From an uncultured Synechococcus sp. (GTDB lineage: Bacteria > Cyanobacteriota > Cyanobacteriia > Phormidesmidales > Phormidesmidaceae), in contig CALDSK010000307.1 in NCBI GenBank assembly GCA_937911865.1, forward strand, positions 1-64,000: a DNA stretch of 64,000 nt. The letters run 5' to 3'. The stretch's first letter is position 1. Every line of letters begins with the position of its first letter. The notes beneath the pieces are model-generated. The model was not told where the DNA came from. It did not search any database and saw only the letters and a program-made list of their open reading frames with translations. This document shows positions 9,105 to 17,892 of this stretch, in pieces. Made by a program: the position numbers and the translations under genes.

Positions 9105-11018
9105 ATGCCTGTAAAACGTCATGCCACGCCCACCTATACTTCTCGGTCTTGGCTGCCTGTACTCGTTATCAGCGCAGGCATTGCACTGACGTCATGGATA
9201 CAGCTATTTACCCAAAACGGCGTTTTCTACAGTGAGGATAGTGGATTAAAAGCACTGGTTGCCCGTCAGCTGGCTCAACAGATCCGCTCAGGCAGCTTTC
9301 CCCTAGACATTGCCTTGAATTTGCCCGCCACAGACTGGATTAATAGTCTCTGGCAAGACGGGCTCTACCCATTTACGCCGCCTGACGTCTACGCTATTGG
9401 ATCTCAGTATTTCATCGCGTCTCCTTTTACATTCCCCCTATTAAATGCGCCCCTTTATGCGCTAATAGGCGATCGCGGCCTCTACGTCATTCCTTTAGTA
9501 TCGCTGTGGGTACTTTGGCTGCGCTTCTGGCAAATTGGCATCCGAGCCAGATGGGGAACTACGTCACTGTGTCTGAGTCTTATCACCCTAATTTTTGCCT
9601 CGCCGCTGACGCTCTATGGCGGAATGCATCAGGCGCATACGTTAGCAGTCGCGATCGCATTTTGGGGTATTAGCAGCCTAATTTTTCCAACAGGAGGTTG
9701 GCTATCACGTTTTAGCGTTTTCTGTAGCGGTATCCTAATTGGCCTCTCCGTTTGGCTACAGCCCGAATTTCTCTATCTGGTCGCTGCGGTTAGCCTATTA
9801 GCCATCATTGGCTGGCTATTTCCCAAGTGGCGACTCGCTCCTCGCTTTACGTCTATCAAAGCCTTCATTCTCATCGGCAGCATGTTCTGCGTGGTAGGGC
9901 TATTCCTAACCATTAACTATGCAATCTACGGTCATCCAGTCGGCATTCAGTCGCCTAGCGCTCCATTTAACACTCCATTTAGCGCTCTGGGCACAGCAAA
10001 TTTCACCGACCCCCCACAAATGCTGAGCAAGCTTCAGCAGTATTTTCCAATTGTCTGGGTAGCCAGCATAGTAGCCTTCTTTAGTCCAGAGCTACGCAGG
10101 GCCACTGTTAAAGTGAACCCTTCAAAAAGCAGTCCCCTCAAAGGTAAGCGGGGCCAAAAGAAACAGAGCCGTTACTTTGAGCGATTGGGCATTCGTAAGA
10201 CTGCTGATAGTGCAATTATCCCCGGTCGATTTGCACTCTGTCTAAGTCTTTTATTCACCTTAGCTGTTGTGCTATTTGTCCCAACCGATGCTGACAAAAG
10301 CCTGTGGGGACCGCAGCACTTTCTCATTTTGATACCCTTACTATCGCTAGTTTTGGCAGAACAGCTGAAGCCTAATTTCTTTCGTACCTGGGGACGCCAG
10401 CTGGTCATAGTGGGTGCTGCGATCGCCTTTTTATTCGGCAGCTATCTCAACACAGTACAGGGCGCTTTCCTAAGCAACACAAGCAACAGCCGCATTCCAC
10501 TTCAGGCCAACTACGAGGCCAGCATTGGTGCGATCGCCACCTTTCAGGAAAATCCCACACAGTGGATTGCCGTTTCTCAATCCTCCGTTGCTCAGCAGCT
10601 GTGGAACGCTCTACCCAACAAAACGTTCTTCCATACCGAAACTATCGACCAGGTAAAGCAGCTAGCTAGCGAGCTACTAAACCAAAACGAACGTGAATTT
10701 CTCTATGCCTGTGCCCCGAATCTAAACTGCCTAGTCTCTCAAATCACGGGCAACGATCTGAACTTACCAGAAGGCACGCATACGCTAAATATGTCGTTTG
10801 TAGGCGACTATGGCCCCTACCCTACCTACAAAGTAGAAATAGCTGAGCTGGCCGAACAAAATACAGAGCCCGTCGAAACCTCACAGCCAGAAGAAGCTCA
10901 GCCGGAAGAGGCTCAATCAGAAGAAAGCCAGCCAGAGCAAAACCAGCCAGAAGAAAGTCAATCAGAAGAAGATCAACTAGAAAACGCGGACCCCATAGAA
11001 GCAGAGGCTGAAGCTTGA
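9105..11018 (+). CDS. Multi-spanning membrane protein, glycosyltransferase-like
   Basis: 637 residues with about ten hydrophobic segments between residues 15 and 450. The first loop after helix 1 carries acidic residues (NGVFYSEDSGLKALVARQL), the arrangement seen in GT-C membrane glycosyltransferases where an early periplasmic loop holds the catalytic Asp/Glu. A soluble domain of about 150 residues follows the last helix. The C-terminus is an acidic tail of repeats (QPEEAQ, QSEESQ, QPEQNQ) with about fifteen Glu. The gene overlaps the next one by TTGA, so the two are probably translated together and act on the same lipid-linked or envelope sugar. Function is inferred from topology and neighbours only. 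Confidence 0.6.
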   Translation: MPVKRHATPTYTSRSWLPVLVISAGIALTSWIQLFTQNGVFYSEDSGLKALVARQLAQQIRSGSFPLDIALNLPATDWINSLWQDGLYPFTPPDVYAIGSQYFIASPFTFPLLNAPLYALIGDRGLYVIPLVSLWVLWLRFWQIGIRARWGTTSLCLSLITLIFASPLTLYGGMHQAHTLAVAIAFWGISSLIFPTGGWLSRFSVFCSGILIGLSVWLQPEFLYLVAAVSLLAIIGWLFPKWRLAPRFTSIKAFILIGSMFCVVGLFLTINYAIYGHPVGIQSPSAPFNTPFSALGTANFTDPPQMLSKLQQYFPIVWVASIVAFFSPELRRATVKVNPSKSSPLKGKRGQKKQSRYFERLGIRKTADSAIIPGRFALCLSLLFTLAVVLFVPTDADKSLWGPQHFLILIPLLSLVLAEQLKPNFFRTWGRQLVIVGAAIAFLFGSYLNTVQGAFLSNTSNSRIPLQANYEASIGAIATFQENPTQWIAVSQSSVAQQLWNALPNKTFFHTETIDQVKQLASELLNQNEREFLYACAPNLNCLVSQITGNDLNLPEGTHTLNMSFVGDYGPYPTYKVEIAELAEQNTEPVETSQPEEAQPEEAQSEESQPEQNQPEESQSEEDQLENADPIEAEAEA

Positions 11019-11521
11019 AACCCGTACAGCCGTTGCTTGAAAAATTGAGCAAATTGCCAATTGGCCGATTTCTACGCTTTGGCGTAGTCGGCTTCAGCGG
11101 CCTGTTTGTAGACCTTGCTGTTTTCTCCCTCTTACGAGAAAACACAGATCTAAACTGGCGGCTATGTACCGCTATCTCTATTGAAGCGGCTATTGTCAAC
11201 AATTTCCTATGGAATGATGCTTGGACCTTCGCCGACCTCGCACAGCAAAATCAAAGCTGGCAGGCCAGGTTACAGCGCTTTGTCAAATTCAACTCGGTCT
11301 GTCTACTCGGCGCATGCTTACAATACATTCTGATGGAAGGACTGCTAAAGCTACCTATTGTCTCAGCGCTGCCTGAACTAATGGCCAGGAACAACAGCTT
11401 CGCTGCCGACAACAAGGCAGACGAGTACGTTTCAAAAATCATTGCGATCGCAGTTGTCACTTGCTGGAACTTCTGGATTAACCTTAAGCTCAGCTGGCGC
11501 ACGCCTAAACCTCCCCAATAA
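11015..11521 (+). CDS. GtrA family membrane protein
   Basis: 168 residues, four transmembrane helices. The opening RFLRFGVVGFSGLFVDLAVF and the NNFLWNDAWTFADL segment are GtrA-like signatures; the last helix ends NFWINLKLSW. GtrA proteins are linked to flipping or handling of undecaprenyl-phosphate sugars in glucosylation and arabinogalactan systems. The start is TTG at 11015, overlapping the upstream stop (TTGA). It closely resembles the C-terminal half of the fusion protein at 13643-14854 (SNFLCHDSWTFADL, NFWVNLKLHW), suggesting both serve the same type of lipid carrier. It converges on the gene at 11558 with a 36-bp gap. Confidence 0.88.
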   Translation: MKPVQPLLEKLSKLPIGRFLRFGVVGFSGLFVDLAVFSLLRENTDLNWRLCTAISIEAAIVNNFLWNDAWTFADLAQQNQSWQARLQRFVKFNSVCLLGACLQYILMEGLLKLPIVSALPELMARNNSFAADNKADEYVSKIIAIAVVTCWNFWINLKLSWRTPKPPQ

Positions 11522-11557
11522 ATCCCAAATTAATTTCAAATAGATCCCGAATAAATC

Positions 11558-13417
11558 TTACGCAGCCGGCCGCTGATACACCTGTAGCTCAAAGCTATCT
11601 AAATTCATAGTCCCTCGCAACGACTGCTGCGCCATCAGCTGATATCGGCTTTGCAACAGCTCATCGGTCGCGGTGATAAAAGTGCGCGCTTCAGCCTCAG
11701 TTTCCGGCTTATCCCACAGCGGGTAGTTCGCCTGCAACCACAAAACCCGCGCATAGTTTTTTTTATTTAACGCCTGTTCCAGCGCAGCTGTGATCTCCGC
11801 TGGCGCAGCGGCTAGCACATCTGGATTTGCCTGCTCATCTAAGTAATAAGTCAGACGGTTAACATGTCCCCAGGCTCGCGAGTTCATTACAACCAGCGTG
11901 AGCTCAGTACTAGACAAATCAGTGCCTAATAAATCAGTACCAGATAAGTCAGCGCCAGATAAAAGAGCCGCATTGACCTGATGAAACATCTGGCGATCGC
12001 GCCCTACAAAATCCCCCACATTAACCGCTAAATACACAGCCAATAGGCCCATCGTTAGCAGCGCCTGCCAGCGCCCCGTTGCCTTTTCCAGCCAGGCCGC
12101 AACAAAGAGCACGCATCCAGGCAAAACAACAATCGTCGCCCGCCCCCAGCCAAAGCCCAGCGTATTCTTATTCGCAACAACATCTACACCCAACGCTAGC
12201 AGCAGCGGAAACAGGCCGAGCAGCCCACAGGTTACCAGCACCCAATACTGCCGCCGCCGATACAGGTTAACTGCGCACATCAACACAAATCCAAACACAC
12301 CCCAGCCAATCGCAACCGCCATTGGCTTAATGGGTTCAGCCATCGGCTCCATACCTGTCGTCAAATGACCCAGCAGTAGGTAATTTGCCAGCGTTTGAGA
12401 AAAATCTCTACCATGCTGCGCCATGCTGTTTAAAAAACCGCCATTTGCAGAAATACGCTCTAGCACATCCCGTCGATTACTCAGCTGTTTCAGCGTCCCC
12501 CACAGAGCCCAGGGCATAAATAAGACCGCACCGCTCCCCAGTGTCAGTGCATGCATAAACCAGTGTTTACGATCTAAAAACAACACAGCGGCGGCTAGCG
12601 CAAAGAACCAATATCCAAACAAATACTGTGTCATCAGCCCTGCGGTTAACGCCAGTGCAACAGTTCCCCTTAGCAACCACAAGCGCCACCCGCCTAGCCG
12701 ATTAGCCGCCCTCTCAGAAGTTGCCAAAGAAGCTGTAGAAGCTGTAGAAGCTGACCGGTCAACATTCATCAAAATCATCAAACACAGCGCACTTAAACAG
12801 GCCCACAGCGCCAGCGGAGAGTACATCCGCAGATTTAAAGAATGCGAGAGAAAAAATGGGTTGAGCGCCAGTAGCGCCGTGAAAATAAGCCCACCGCGCT
12901 GCCCTAAAATTCGCCGACCCAAAAAATAGGCAACCGTCAACGTCACCAGGCTAGCTAACATCACCAGGCTACGCGTAGCTATCTCACTATTGCCAAATAA
13001 CCGCATCCAGCCATGCTCAGCCAAATACAGCAAGGGCGGATGTGGCTCACTCAAATTACCCTTCAGCAGTGCCTTAACCGTTTGCAACGCATATAAAAGT
13101 CCGTTCTCCGGCGGAATTTTCAGTACTGAAGCAAGATCGCTCAGAGAAAAAGGAACATTTTCTGGCAGCTGATAGGCGCTCTTTTGCCCAGTAGACAGTA
13201 GTACAGAAAGAACTTCGTCATACCAAAACTCTCTTTTGCCTATCCACAGAAAACGGAGTCCCACACCCAAAACAATGCTCAATATTAGGCAACCTTGAAG
13301 AAATCTAGAGGCTGTAGCCTCTGATAGCTGAGTGCTGTAGGCCCTGCTCAGCGTATATTTCGATCTTAATTTCAAGTTCAGCTTAGAAGAGAAAAACTTA
13401 AATGGAGAATAGTTCAT
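11558..13417 (-). CDS. GT39/PMT-like membrane glycosyltransferase
   Basis: 619 residues with about ten to twelve hydrophobic helices. The first periplasmic loop has REFWYDEVLSVLL, the Asp-Glu pair typical of the ArnT/PMT (GT-C, family 39) catalytic loop, followed further on by EPHPPLLYLAEHGWMRLFGNSEIATRSL, a common GT39 stretch (shown as HPPLLY and EIATRS elements). These enzymes move a sugar from a polyprenyl phosphate to a protein or lipid on the outer face of the membrane. A C-terminal soluble part contains pentapeptide-like repeats (SGADLSGTDLLGTDLS) from a 15-bp DNA duplication at about 11920-11965, and the region 12725-12750 holds a 9-bp triplication. It faces the GtrA gene tail-to-tail. 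Specific substrate unknown. Confidence 0.8.
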   Translation of the reverse strand: MNYSPFKFFSSKLNLKLRSKYTLSRAYSTQLSEATASRFLQGCLILSIVLGVGLRFLWIGKREFWYDEVLSVLLSTGQKSAYQLPENVPFSLSDLASVLKIPPENGLLYALQTVKALLKGNLSEPHPPLLYLAEHGWMRLFGNSEIATRSLVMLASLVTLTVAYFLGRRILGQRGGLIFTALLALNPFFLSHSLNLRMYSPLALWACLSALCLMILMNVDRSASTASTASLATSERAANRLGGWRLWLLRGTVALALTAGLMTQYLFGYWFFALAAAVLFLDRKHWFMHALTLGSGAVLFMPWALWGTLKQLSNRRDVLERISANGGFLNSMAQHGRDFSQTLANYLLLGHLTTGMEPMAEPIKPMAVAIGWGVFGFVLMCAVNLYRRRQYWVLVTCGLLGLFPLLLALGVDVVANKNTLGFGWGRATIVVLPGCVLFVAAWLEKATGRWQALLTMGLLAVYLAVNVGDFVGRDRQMFHQVNAALLSGADLSGTDLLGTDLSSTELTLVVMNSRAWGHVNRLTYYLDEQANPDVLAAAPAEITAALEQALNKKNYARVLWLQANYPLWDKPETEAEARTFITATDELLQSRYQLMAQQSLRGTMNLDSFELQVYQRPAA

Positions 13418-13642
13418 GTCGCCTGGCGCTTGAGCAGAAAGCGACCTAATTATTCACCAAAAGCATCAAAATCCATCATTATGTCTTGGACTTTACGCAA
13501 ACTGGCATCCGAGGTATTGCCTACAGCGAGCGATAGTCCGAAATTTGGGCAATCTGCGAGTAGTCTACGCTGTAACCTACATTTGTCGTCCTTCCACTAG
13601 TAAAAAGTGTGCACAGAATCTGCACAGCGCCTACATTGAGTT

Positions 13643-14854
13643 ATGCCTAATCCCCTACTTTCAGGTCTCGTCGGCCCACTGCAAATCTCAGACGCTCTGA
13701 ATGAGAAACCAGGCATAAGATTATCCCTCATCATTCCGACTTATAACGAAAGCAGTAATGTTCATAAGATCGTTGCCCAGCTCACTCAGCTACTGGACGA
13801 TTTTATTCCAGAACAGTACGAGCTCATCTTAGTAGATGACGACAGCCCTGATTTAACCTGGAAAATCGCTCAATCCCTGACAGACAAGTACCCTCAGTTG
13901 CAGGCCATGCGACGTGAGAGCGAACGAGGCCTTTCTTCGGCAGTTATTCGCGGCTGGCAGGCAGCTAGCGGCAAAGTGCTGGGCGTCATTGACGCAGACC
14001 TTCAGCACCCTCCTGAGATATTGTTGCAGCTGCTTCATGCTATTTTTGACGGTGCAGACTTGGCGGTAGCCAGTCGCCACATAGAAGGCGGTGGCGTCAG
14101 CGACTGGAGCATTGCCAGGCGCTTTTTATCTAGAGGCGCACAGGTACTAGGACTCATTGTGTGTCCAGCCGTGGTAGGTCGAGTCAGCGACCCTATGAGC
14201 GGCTACTTTATGGTGCGCAGAAGTGCGATCGCAGGCCCAGCGCTCAATCCGCTTGGCTACAAAATTCTGCTAGAAGTCATCGGGCGTGGCAATGTTGGAG
14301 ACATCGCTGAGGTGGGCTATGTATTTCAAGAGCGCGAGTCTGGCGAGAGTAAAGTTACCTGGAAACAGTACGTTGAATATTTAGGTCATCTGGTTAGATT
14401 GCGATCGCAAGGACGCATCAGCCGTTTTAAGCAAAGCTTCCCTAGAAAACGCTTTTCTAGATACGCCATTGTCGGCCTGTTCGGGGTAGCCGTCGATATG
14501 GCAGTACTCTACTTGCTCCATGACTCGCTGGGTCTTGGCCTCACCACCAGTAAAATCATCGCCGCAGAAACCGCCATCGTTAGCAACTTTTTGTGTCACG
14601 ACAGCTGGACCTTTGCCGATTTAGTTGGCAAGCAAACAGGAATGAGCCACCGGGCTAAGCGATTACTCAAATTCAACACTATTTGCGCTATTGGCCTTTT
14701 CTTCGACGTCTTACTATTAAATCTCTTCTTTAACGAGATCTTTGAAAAAAACCTGCCATACTTAGCAAATATAATCGCCATTGGCGCTGTAGCCACCTGG
14801 AACTTTTGGGTGAATCTAAAGCTTCACTGGCGAGTGACCGCGCCACCTGAATGA
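13643..14854 (+). CDS. Dolichol/polyprenyl-phosphate sugar synthase (GT2) fused to GtrA
   Basis: 403 residues. Residues about 25-250 are a GT2 domain like dolichyl-phosphate mannose synthase: LSLIIPTYNESSNV, LILVDDDSPD and GVIDADLQHPPE (the DxD-type metal site). Residues about 270-400 are a four-helix GtrA domain (RYAIVGLFGVAVDMAVLYLL to NFWVNLKLHW). The enzyme would transfer a sugar from a nucleotide to a polyprenyl phosphate, and the GtrA part would help move or anchor the product. That lipid sugar could feed the GT39-like proteins at 11558 and 9105. It is divergent from 11558-13417. Start ATG at 13643 without a clear ribosome site; the domain assignment is firm. Confidence 0.92.
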   Translation: MPNPLLSGLVGPLQISDALNEKPGIRLSLIIPTYNESSNVHKIVAQLTQLLDDFIPEQYELILVDDDSPDLTWKIAQSLTDKYPQLQAMRRESERGLSSAVIRGWQAASGKVLGVIDADLQHPPEILLQLLHAIFDGADLAVASRHIEGGGVSDWSIARRFLSRGAQVLGLIVCPAVVGRVSDPMSGYFMVRRSAIAGPALNPLGYKILLEVIGRGNVGDIAEVGYVFQERESGESKVTWKQYVEYLGHLVRLRSQGRISRFKQSFPRKRFSRYAIVGLFGVAVDMAVLYLLHDSLGLGLTTSKIIAAETAIVSNFLCHDSWTFADLVGKQTGMSHRAKRLLKFNTICAIGLFFDVLLLNLFFNEIFEKNLPYLANIIAIGAVATWNFWVNLKLHWRVTAPPE

Positions 14855-14875
14855 AGCCGGTCAGGCAGAAAATCG

Positions 14876-15181
14876 TCAAATCACCTCACCATCGAGCTTT
14901 AACACGCTTAAAAGTTCCGCCTGCGATAGCGCTTGCACAACAATCTTCTCCTTTTGCGCTTTTGTCAGCTTTTTTACTCTGTGCTCGGCTTTCGCAGCTA
15001 AAGTGTGGCTACGCATGCTCACGCTGTACACCAGCTGTAAAGGCCCCTTGGCACGCAGATACTTAGCGCCTTTCTTTCCAGCAGCGCTATGCTCAGCGAA
15101 GCGTTTGTCGATATCTGTGGTAATGCCTGTATAGAGAGTATTTTGCCGAGTGCGAATAATATAAAGAGACCAGCTAGCCAT
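14876..15181 (-). CDS. GIY-YIG domain protein (YhbQ/UPF0213-like)
   Basis: 101 residues, about the size of the single-domain UPF0213 family. WSLYIIRTRQNTLYTGITTD gives the YII...YTG form of the GIY-YIG motif, and DKRFAEH gives the conserved Arg and His. The fold is that of a nuclease; small stand-alone members are of uncertain cellular role. The gene converges on the GT2-GtrA fusion with a 21-bp gap. Start ATG at 15181. Confidence 0.88.
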   Translation of the reverse strand: MASWSLYIIRTRQNTLYTGITTDIDKRFAEHSAAGKKGAKYLRAKGPLQLVYSVSMRSHTLAAKAEHRVKKLTKAQKEKIVVQALSQAELLSVLKLDGEVI

Positions 15182-15521
15182 GCAAATATCGTAGAAGTAA
15201 CCGTCGTTCTCAAAGCCGGGAAATCACCGCCAGCTAATCGCAGCTAGCTAATCACAGCCAGCCAACATAAACTTTTTCAACAACTTAGAATACCAGCGAC
15301 AGCCCTCACGATACCATTCATCTATAGCAGCGTTCGTCTCGATAAACCAAAGAACGACTTACAAGAACGGCTCTACACACCTAAAGTTCTATCCATTCAG
15401 CGCCTGCCGCTCTCGACTGCTATGCGCATCAGCTATTGAGTAACCATTCAGGAATACAACCATTCAGTTAATAATAGTCCCGCAGTACTGGCGTACAGTG
15501 CTGGGGTAGGAGAGAGTAGTT
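15182..15521. other. 340-bp intergenic region with small repeats
   Basis: No gene seen. It holds a degenerate repeat of about 14-bp units (CAGCTAAT, CAGCTAGCTAAT, CAGCCAGCCAAC) at about 15225-15266 and two copies of AACCATTCAG at about 15442-15466. The ribosome site AGGAGAG just before 15522 belongs to the next gene. Confidence 0.6.
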
Positions 15522-17615
15522 ATGGCCAGCAAAGTAACAAGCAAAGTAACATCCGATAGACCTTCTAAGGACAGACAAACAGCCCAGAAAACAGCCCAAA
15601 GAACAGAAAGCTCGCGCAATATCGCAATTGTTGGGCCTTACGGCAGCGGGAAAACAACACTTTTAGAAAGTTTACTCTCGGTAACAGGCGCGATTAGCCG
15701 TAAAGGGGAGGTTGCCAAAGGCAATACCGTGGGCGATAGCGCTCCAGAAGCTCAAAACCGTCATATGACCGTCGAAATAAATGCCGCCTACGCAGAGTAT
15801 GGCGGCATTTGTTTTAACTTCTTAGACTGCCCGGGCTCTGTGGAGCTATTACAAGAAACCACTAATGCCCTCGTTGGTGTAGACGCAGCTATCGTAGTTT
15901 GCGATCCAGACCCGGGCCGGGCTCTAACCGTTGCACCGCTGCTGCAATTCCTAGATACCTGGGAAATCCCCCACATTATCTGGATCAACAAGGCAGACAA
16001 AGCCAACAACAGTTTCAGAGACGTCCTAGACGCACTCAAAAGCCTATCTACACGGCCCCTAGTGCCGCATCAATATCCGATCGGCTATGGCGCAGATCTT
16101 ATCGGTTTCATTGATCTCGTCACCGAGCAGGCCTATCACTATCACATAGACGCACCTGCGGATCCGGTTGAGCTGCCTCTGGCGCTGGCAGCCGCAGAAA
16201 AAGCTGCTCGCAGTGAAATGCTCGAAACCCTAGCAGACTTTGACGATCACTTGCTAGAAGAGCTGATCGAAGAAATCGAGCCGCCTCAAGAAGAGATCGT
16301 CAAAGATCTAAAAATGGAGCTGGGTGCGGATTTAGTCGTGCCCGTCTTTATTGGTGCTGCGGAGGCCGACTATGGTGTTCGCCCCCTGCTAGACGCCCTG
16401 GTTCGAGAAGCCCCAGAGCCTGCGCTGAGCGCCAAACACCGTAAGCTTCAGCAGGTAGGTGAACCTGTCGCCCAAGTCTTAAAAACCTACTACACCCCTC
16501 AGGGTGGCAAGCTATCGCTCGTTCGCCTCTGGCGAGGTACGCTGCAAGAAAACGACACAATCAATGGCGATCGCGCAGGTGGCTTTTACCGTTTGATGGG
16601 CCATACTCAAACGCGTTTGCAAACCGCTCACGCCGGAGATATCTTTGCCATCTCTCGGCTAGAGCACGCCAAAACAGGTGATACCTTGATGCTCAGCGAC
16701 AGTCCTTCTATAGAGCTACCAGCCGCTGAAGCACTAGACCCAATGTATGCACTGGCGATCGCACCTGAAAACCGCAGTGACGAAGTCAAGCTCAGCGGCG
16801 CACTGACCAAATTGCTTGAAGAAGACCCCGGTCTCCACTGGGAACAGCATGGTGACACCCACGAGGTCATTTTGTGGGGACAGGGCGACGTTCATCTGCA
16901 AATCGCCCTAGAACGGCTCGGCAGTAAATATCACCTGCCCATGGGTACCCACATGCCTCAGGTACCTTACAAAGAAACCATTCGCCGCTCTGCTAGTGCT
17001 GTCCACGGTAAATACAAACACCAAAGCGGTGGCCATGGCCAGTTTGGCGACGTCTATATCGACATTCAGCCACTGCCCAGAGGCGAAGGCTTCAACTTTC
17101 AGCAAAAAATTGTTGGCGGGGTCGTGCCCAAGCAGTACATTCCGGGCGTCGAAATGGGCGTTCGCGAAGCCCTAGATCACGGCCCGCTGGGCTTTCCTGT
17201 TGTCGATGTGGCAGTCACACTCACTAACGGAACCTATCACAGTGTTGACAGCTCTGAACAAGCGTTTAAACAAGCCGCCCGCATAGCAATGCAATCTGGC
17301 ATGTCAGACTGTGAGCCGGCTCTACTAGAGCCGATTGCTGATATTGAAATCTCAGTGCCTTCCAGCTTTACCTCCAATGTACTCAGGCTCATTAGCAGTA
17401 GGCGAGGTCAGATACTCGGCTATGCTGGAAAAGAGAATTGGGCTGGATGGGATACAATTTCGAGTCAGCTAGCAATTTCTGAAATGCAAACGTTGATTTT
17501 AGAACTGCGATCGCTCACCCTTGGCGTCGGCTTCTTCAGCTGGCAATATGCTCACCTTGCCCCCGTTCCCGACAAAATCACCAGCCAAATTCTAGCGAGG
17601 ACAACAGTAGAATAA
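15522..17615 (+). CDS. Elongation factor G-like GTPase (EF-G2/FusA2 type)
   Basis: 697 residues with the full EF-G layout: G domain (about 32-290), domain II (about 310-395), domain III, domain IV (about 485-600, PYKETIRR then GGHGQFGDVYIDIQP) and a domain V ending near 690. G1 is GPYGSGKT (38-45) and G4 is NKAD. G3 reads DCPGS where translation factors usually have DxPGH, so the catalytic His position is Ser; other EF-G2-like proteins also deviate there. This suggests a paralogue with a non-canonical role, not the main fusA. The first 30 residues are a Lys/Thr/Ser-rich extension with small duplications (SKVTSKVTS, AQKTAQRT). Start ATG at 15522 with AGGAGAG upstream. Confidence 0.92.
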   Translation: MASKVTSKVTSDRPSKDRQTAQKTAQRTESSRNIAIVGPYGSGKTTLLESLLSVTGAISRKGEVAKGNTVGDSAPEAQNRHMTVEINAAYAEYGGICFNFLDCPGSVELLQETTNALVGVDAAIVVCDPDPGRALTVAPLLQFLDTWEIPHIIWINKADKANNSFRDVLDALKSLSTRPLVPHQYPIGYGADLIGFIDLVTEQAYHYHIDAPADPVELPLALAAAEKAARSEMLETLADFDDHLLEELIEEIEPPQEEIVKDLKMELGADLVVPVFIGAAEADYGVRPLLDALVREAPEPALSAKHRKLQQVGEPVAQVLKTYYTPQGGKLSLVRLWRGTLQENDTINGDRAGGFYRLMGHTQTRLQTAHAGDIFAISRLEHAKTGDTLMLSDSPSIELPAAEALDPMYALAIAPENRSDEVKLSGALTKLLEEDPGLHWEQHGDTHEVILWGQGDVHLQIALERLGSKYHLPMGTHMPQVPYKETIRRSASAVHGKYKHQSGGHGQFGDVYIDIQPLPRGEGFNFQQKIVGGVVPKQYIPGVEMGVREALDHGPLGFPVVDVAVTLTNGTYHSVDSSEQAFKQAARIAMQSGMSDCEPALLEPIADIEISVPSSFTSNVLRLISSRRGQILGYAGKENWAGWDTISSQLAISEMQTLILELRSLTLGVGFFSWQYAHLAPVPDKITSQILARTTVE

Positions 17616-17639
17616 AGTTGTCAGATTGTTTTCTCTCAA

Positions 17640-17686
17640 TATTTTCTCTAAAGCTCTTCTCAGAATAAAGAGCTTTAGAGAAAATA
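17640..17686 (+). terminator. Perfect 19-bp stem terminator after the EF-G-like gene
   Basis: The left arm at 17640-17658 and right arm at 17668-17686 are exact reverse complements (core CTCTAAAGCTCTT / AAGAGCTTTAGAG) around a 9-nt loop. The outer A/T pairs (ATTTT/AAAAT) could let it stop transcription in either direction. Confidence 0.8.
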
Positions 17687-17689
17687 AAT

Positions 17690-17770
17690 TTAACAAGAAA
17701 GCATAAAGAACAAGAATAACCAAGAAAAAACAAAAGAAGAAGAAAAACAAGAAAAGAAAATCGCGCTTCA
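17690..17770 (+). repeat. A/G-rich low-complexity tract
   Basis: About 80 bp almost free of T and C on this strand, with repeated AACAAGAA and AAGAAGAA words, lying between the terminator and the next gene. Confidence 0.7.
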
Positions 17771-17785
17771 ATCTTTTTTCTTTAA

Positions 17786-17805
17786 TGTTGCCGCATCCGG
17801 CAACA
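17786..17805 (+). repeat. Perfect 8-bp hairpin upstream of the beta-propeller gene
   Basis: TGTTGCCG and CGGCAACA flank a CATC loop, 87 bp before the start at 17893. It may be a second terminator remnant or a leader stem. Confidence 0.5.
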
Positions 17806-17892
17806 AACTTTGCCTACAAACCGCTTTTTTGAGCACCTACAAACGCTATAGCATATACGCCTAGCAACAAAGAACAGCTTGGGCGTATCACT

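Noticed and set aside
15019..15213. 64-residue hydrophobic frame on the minus strand
   Set aside because: It overlaps the GIY-YIG gene in another frame and has no independent support.
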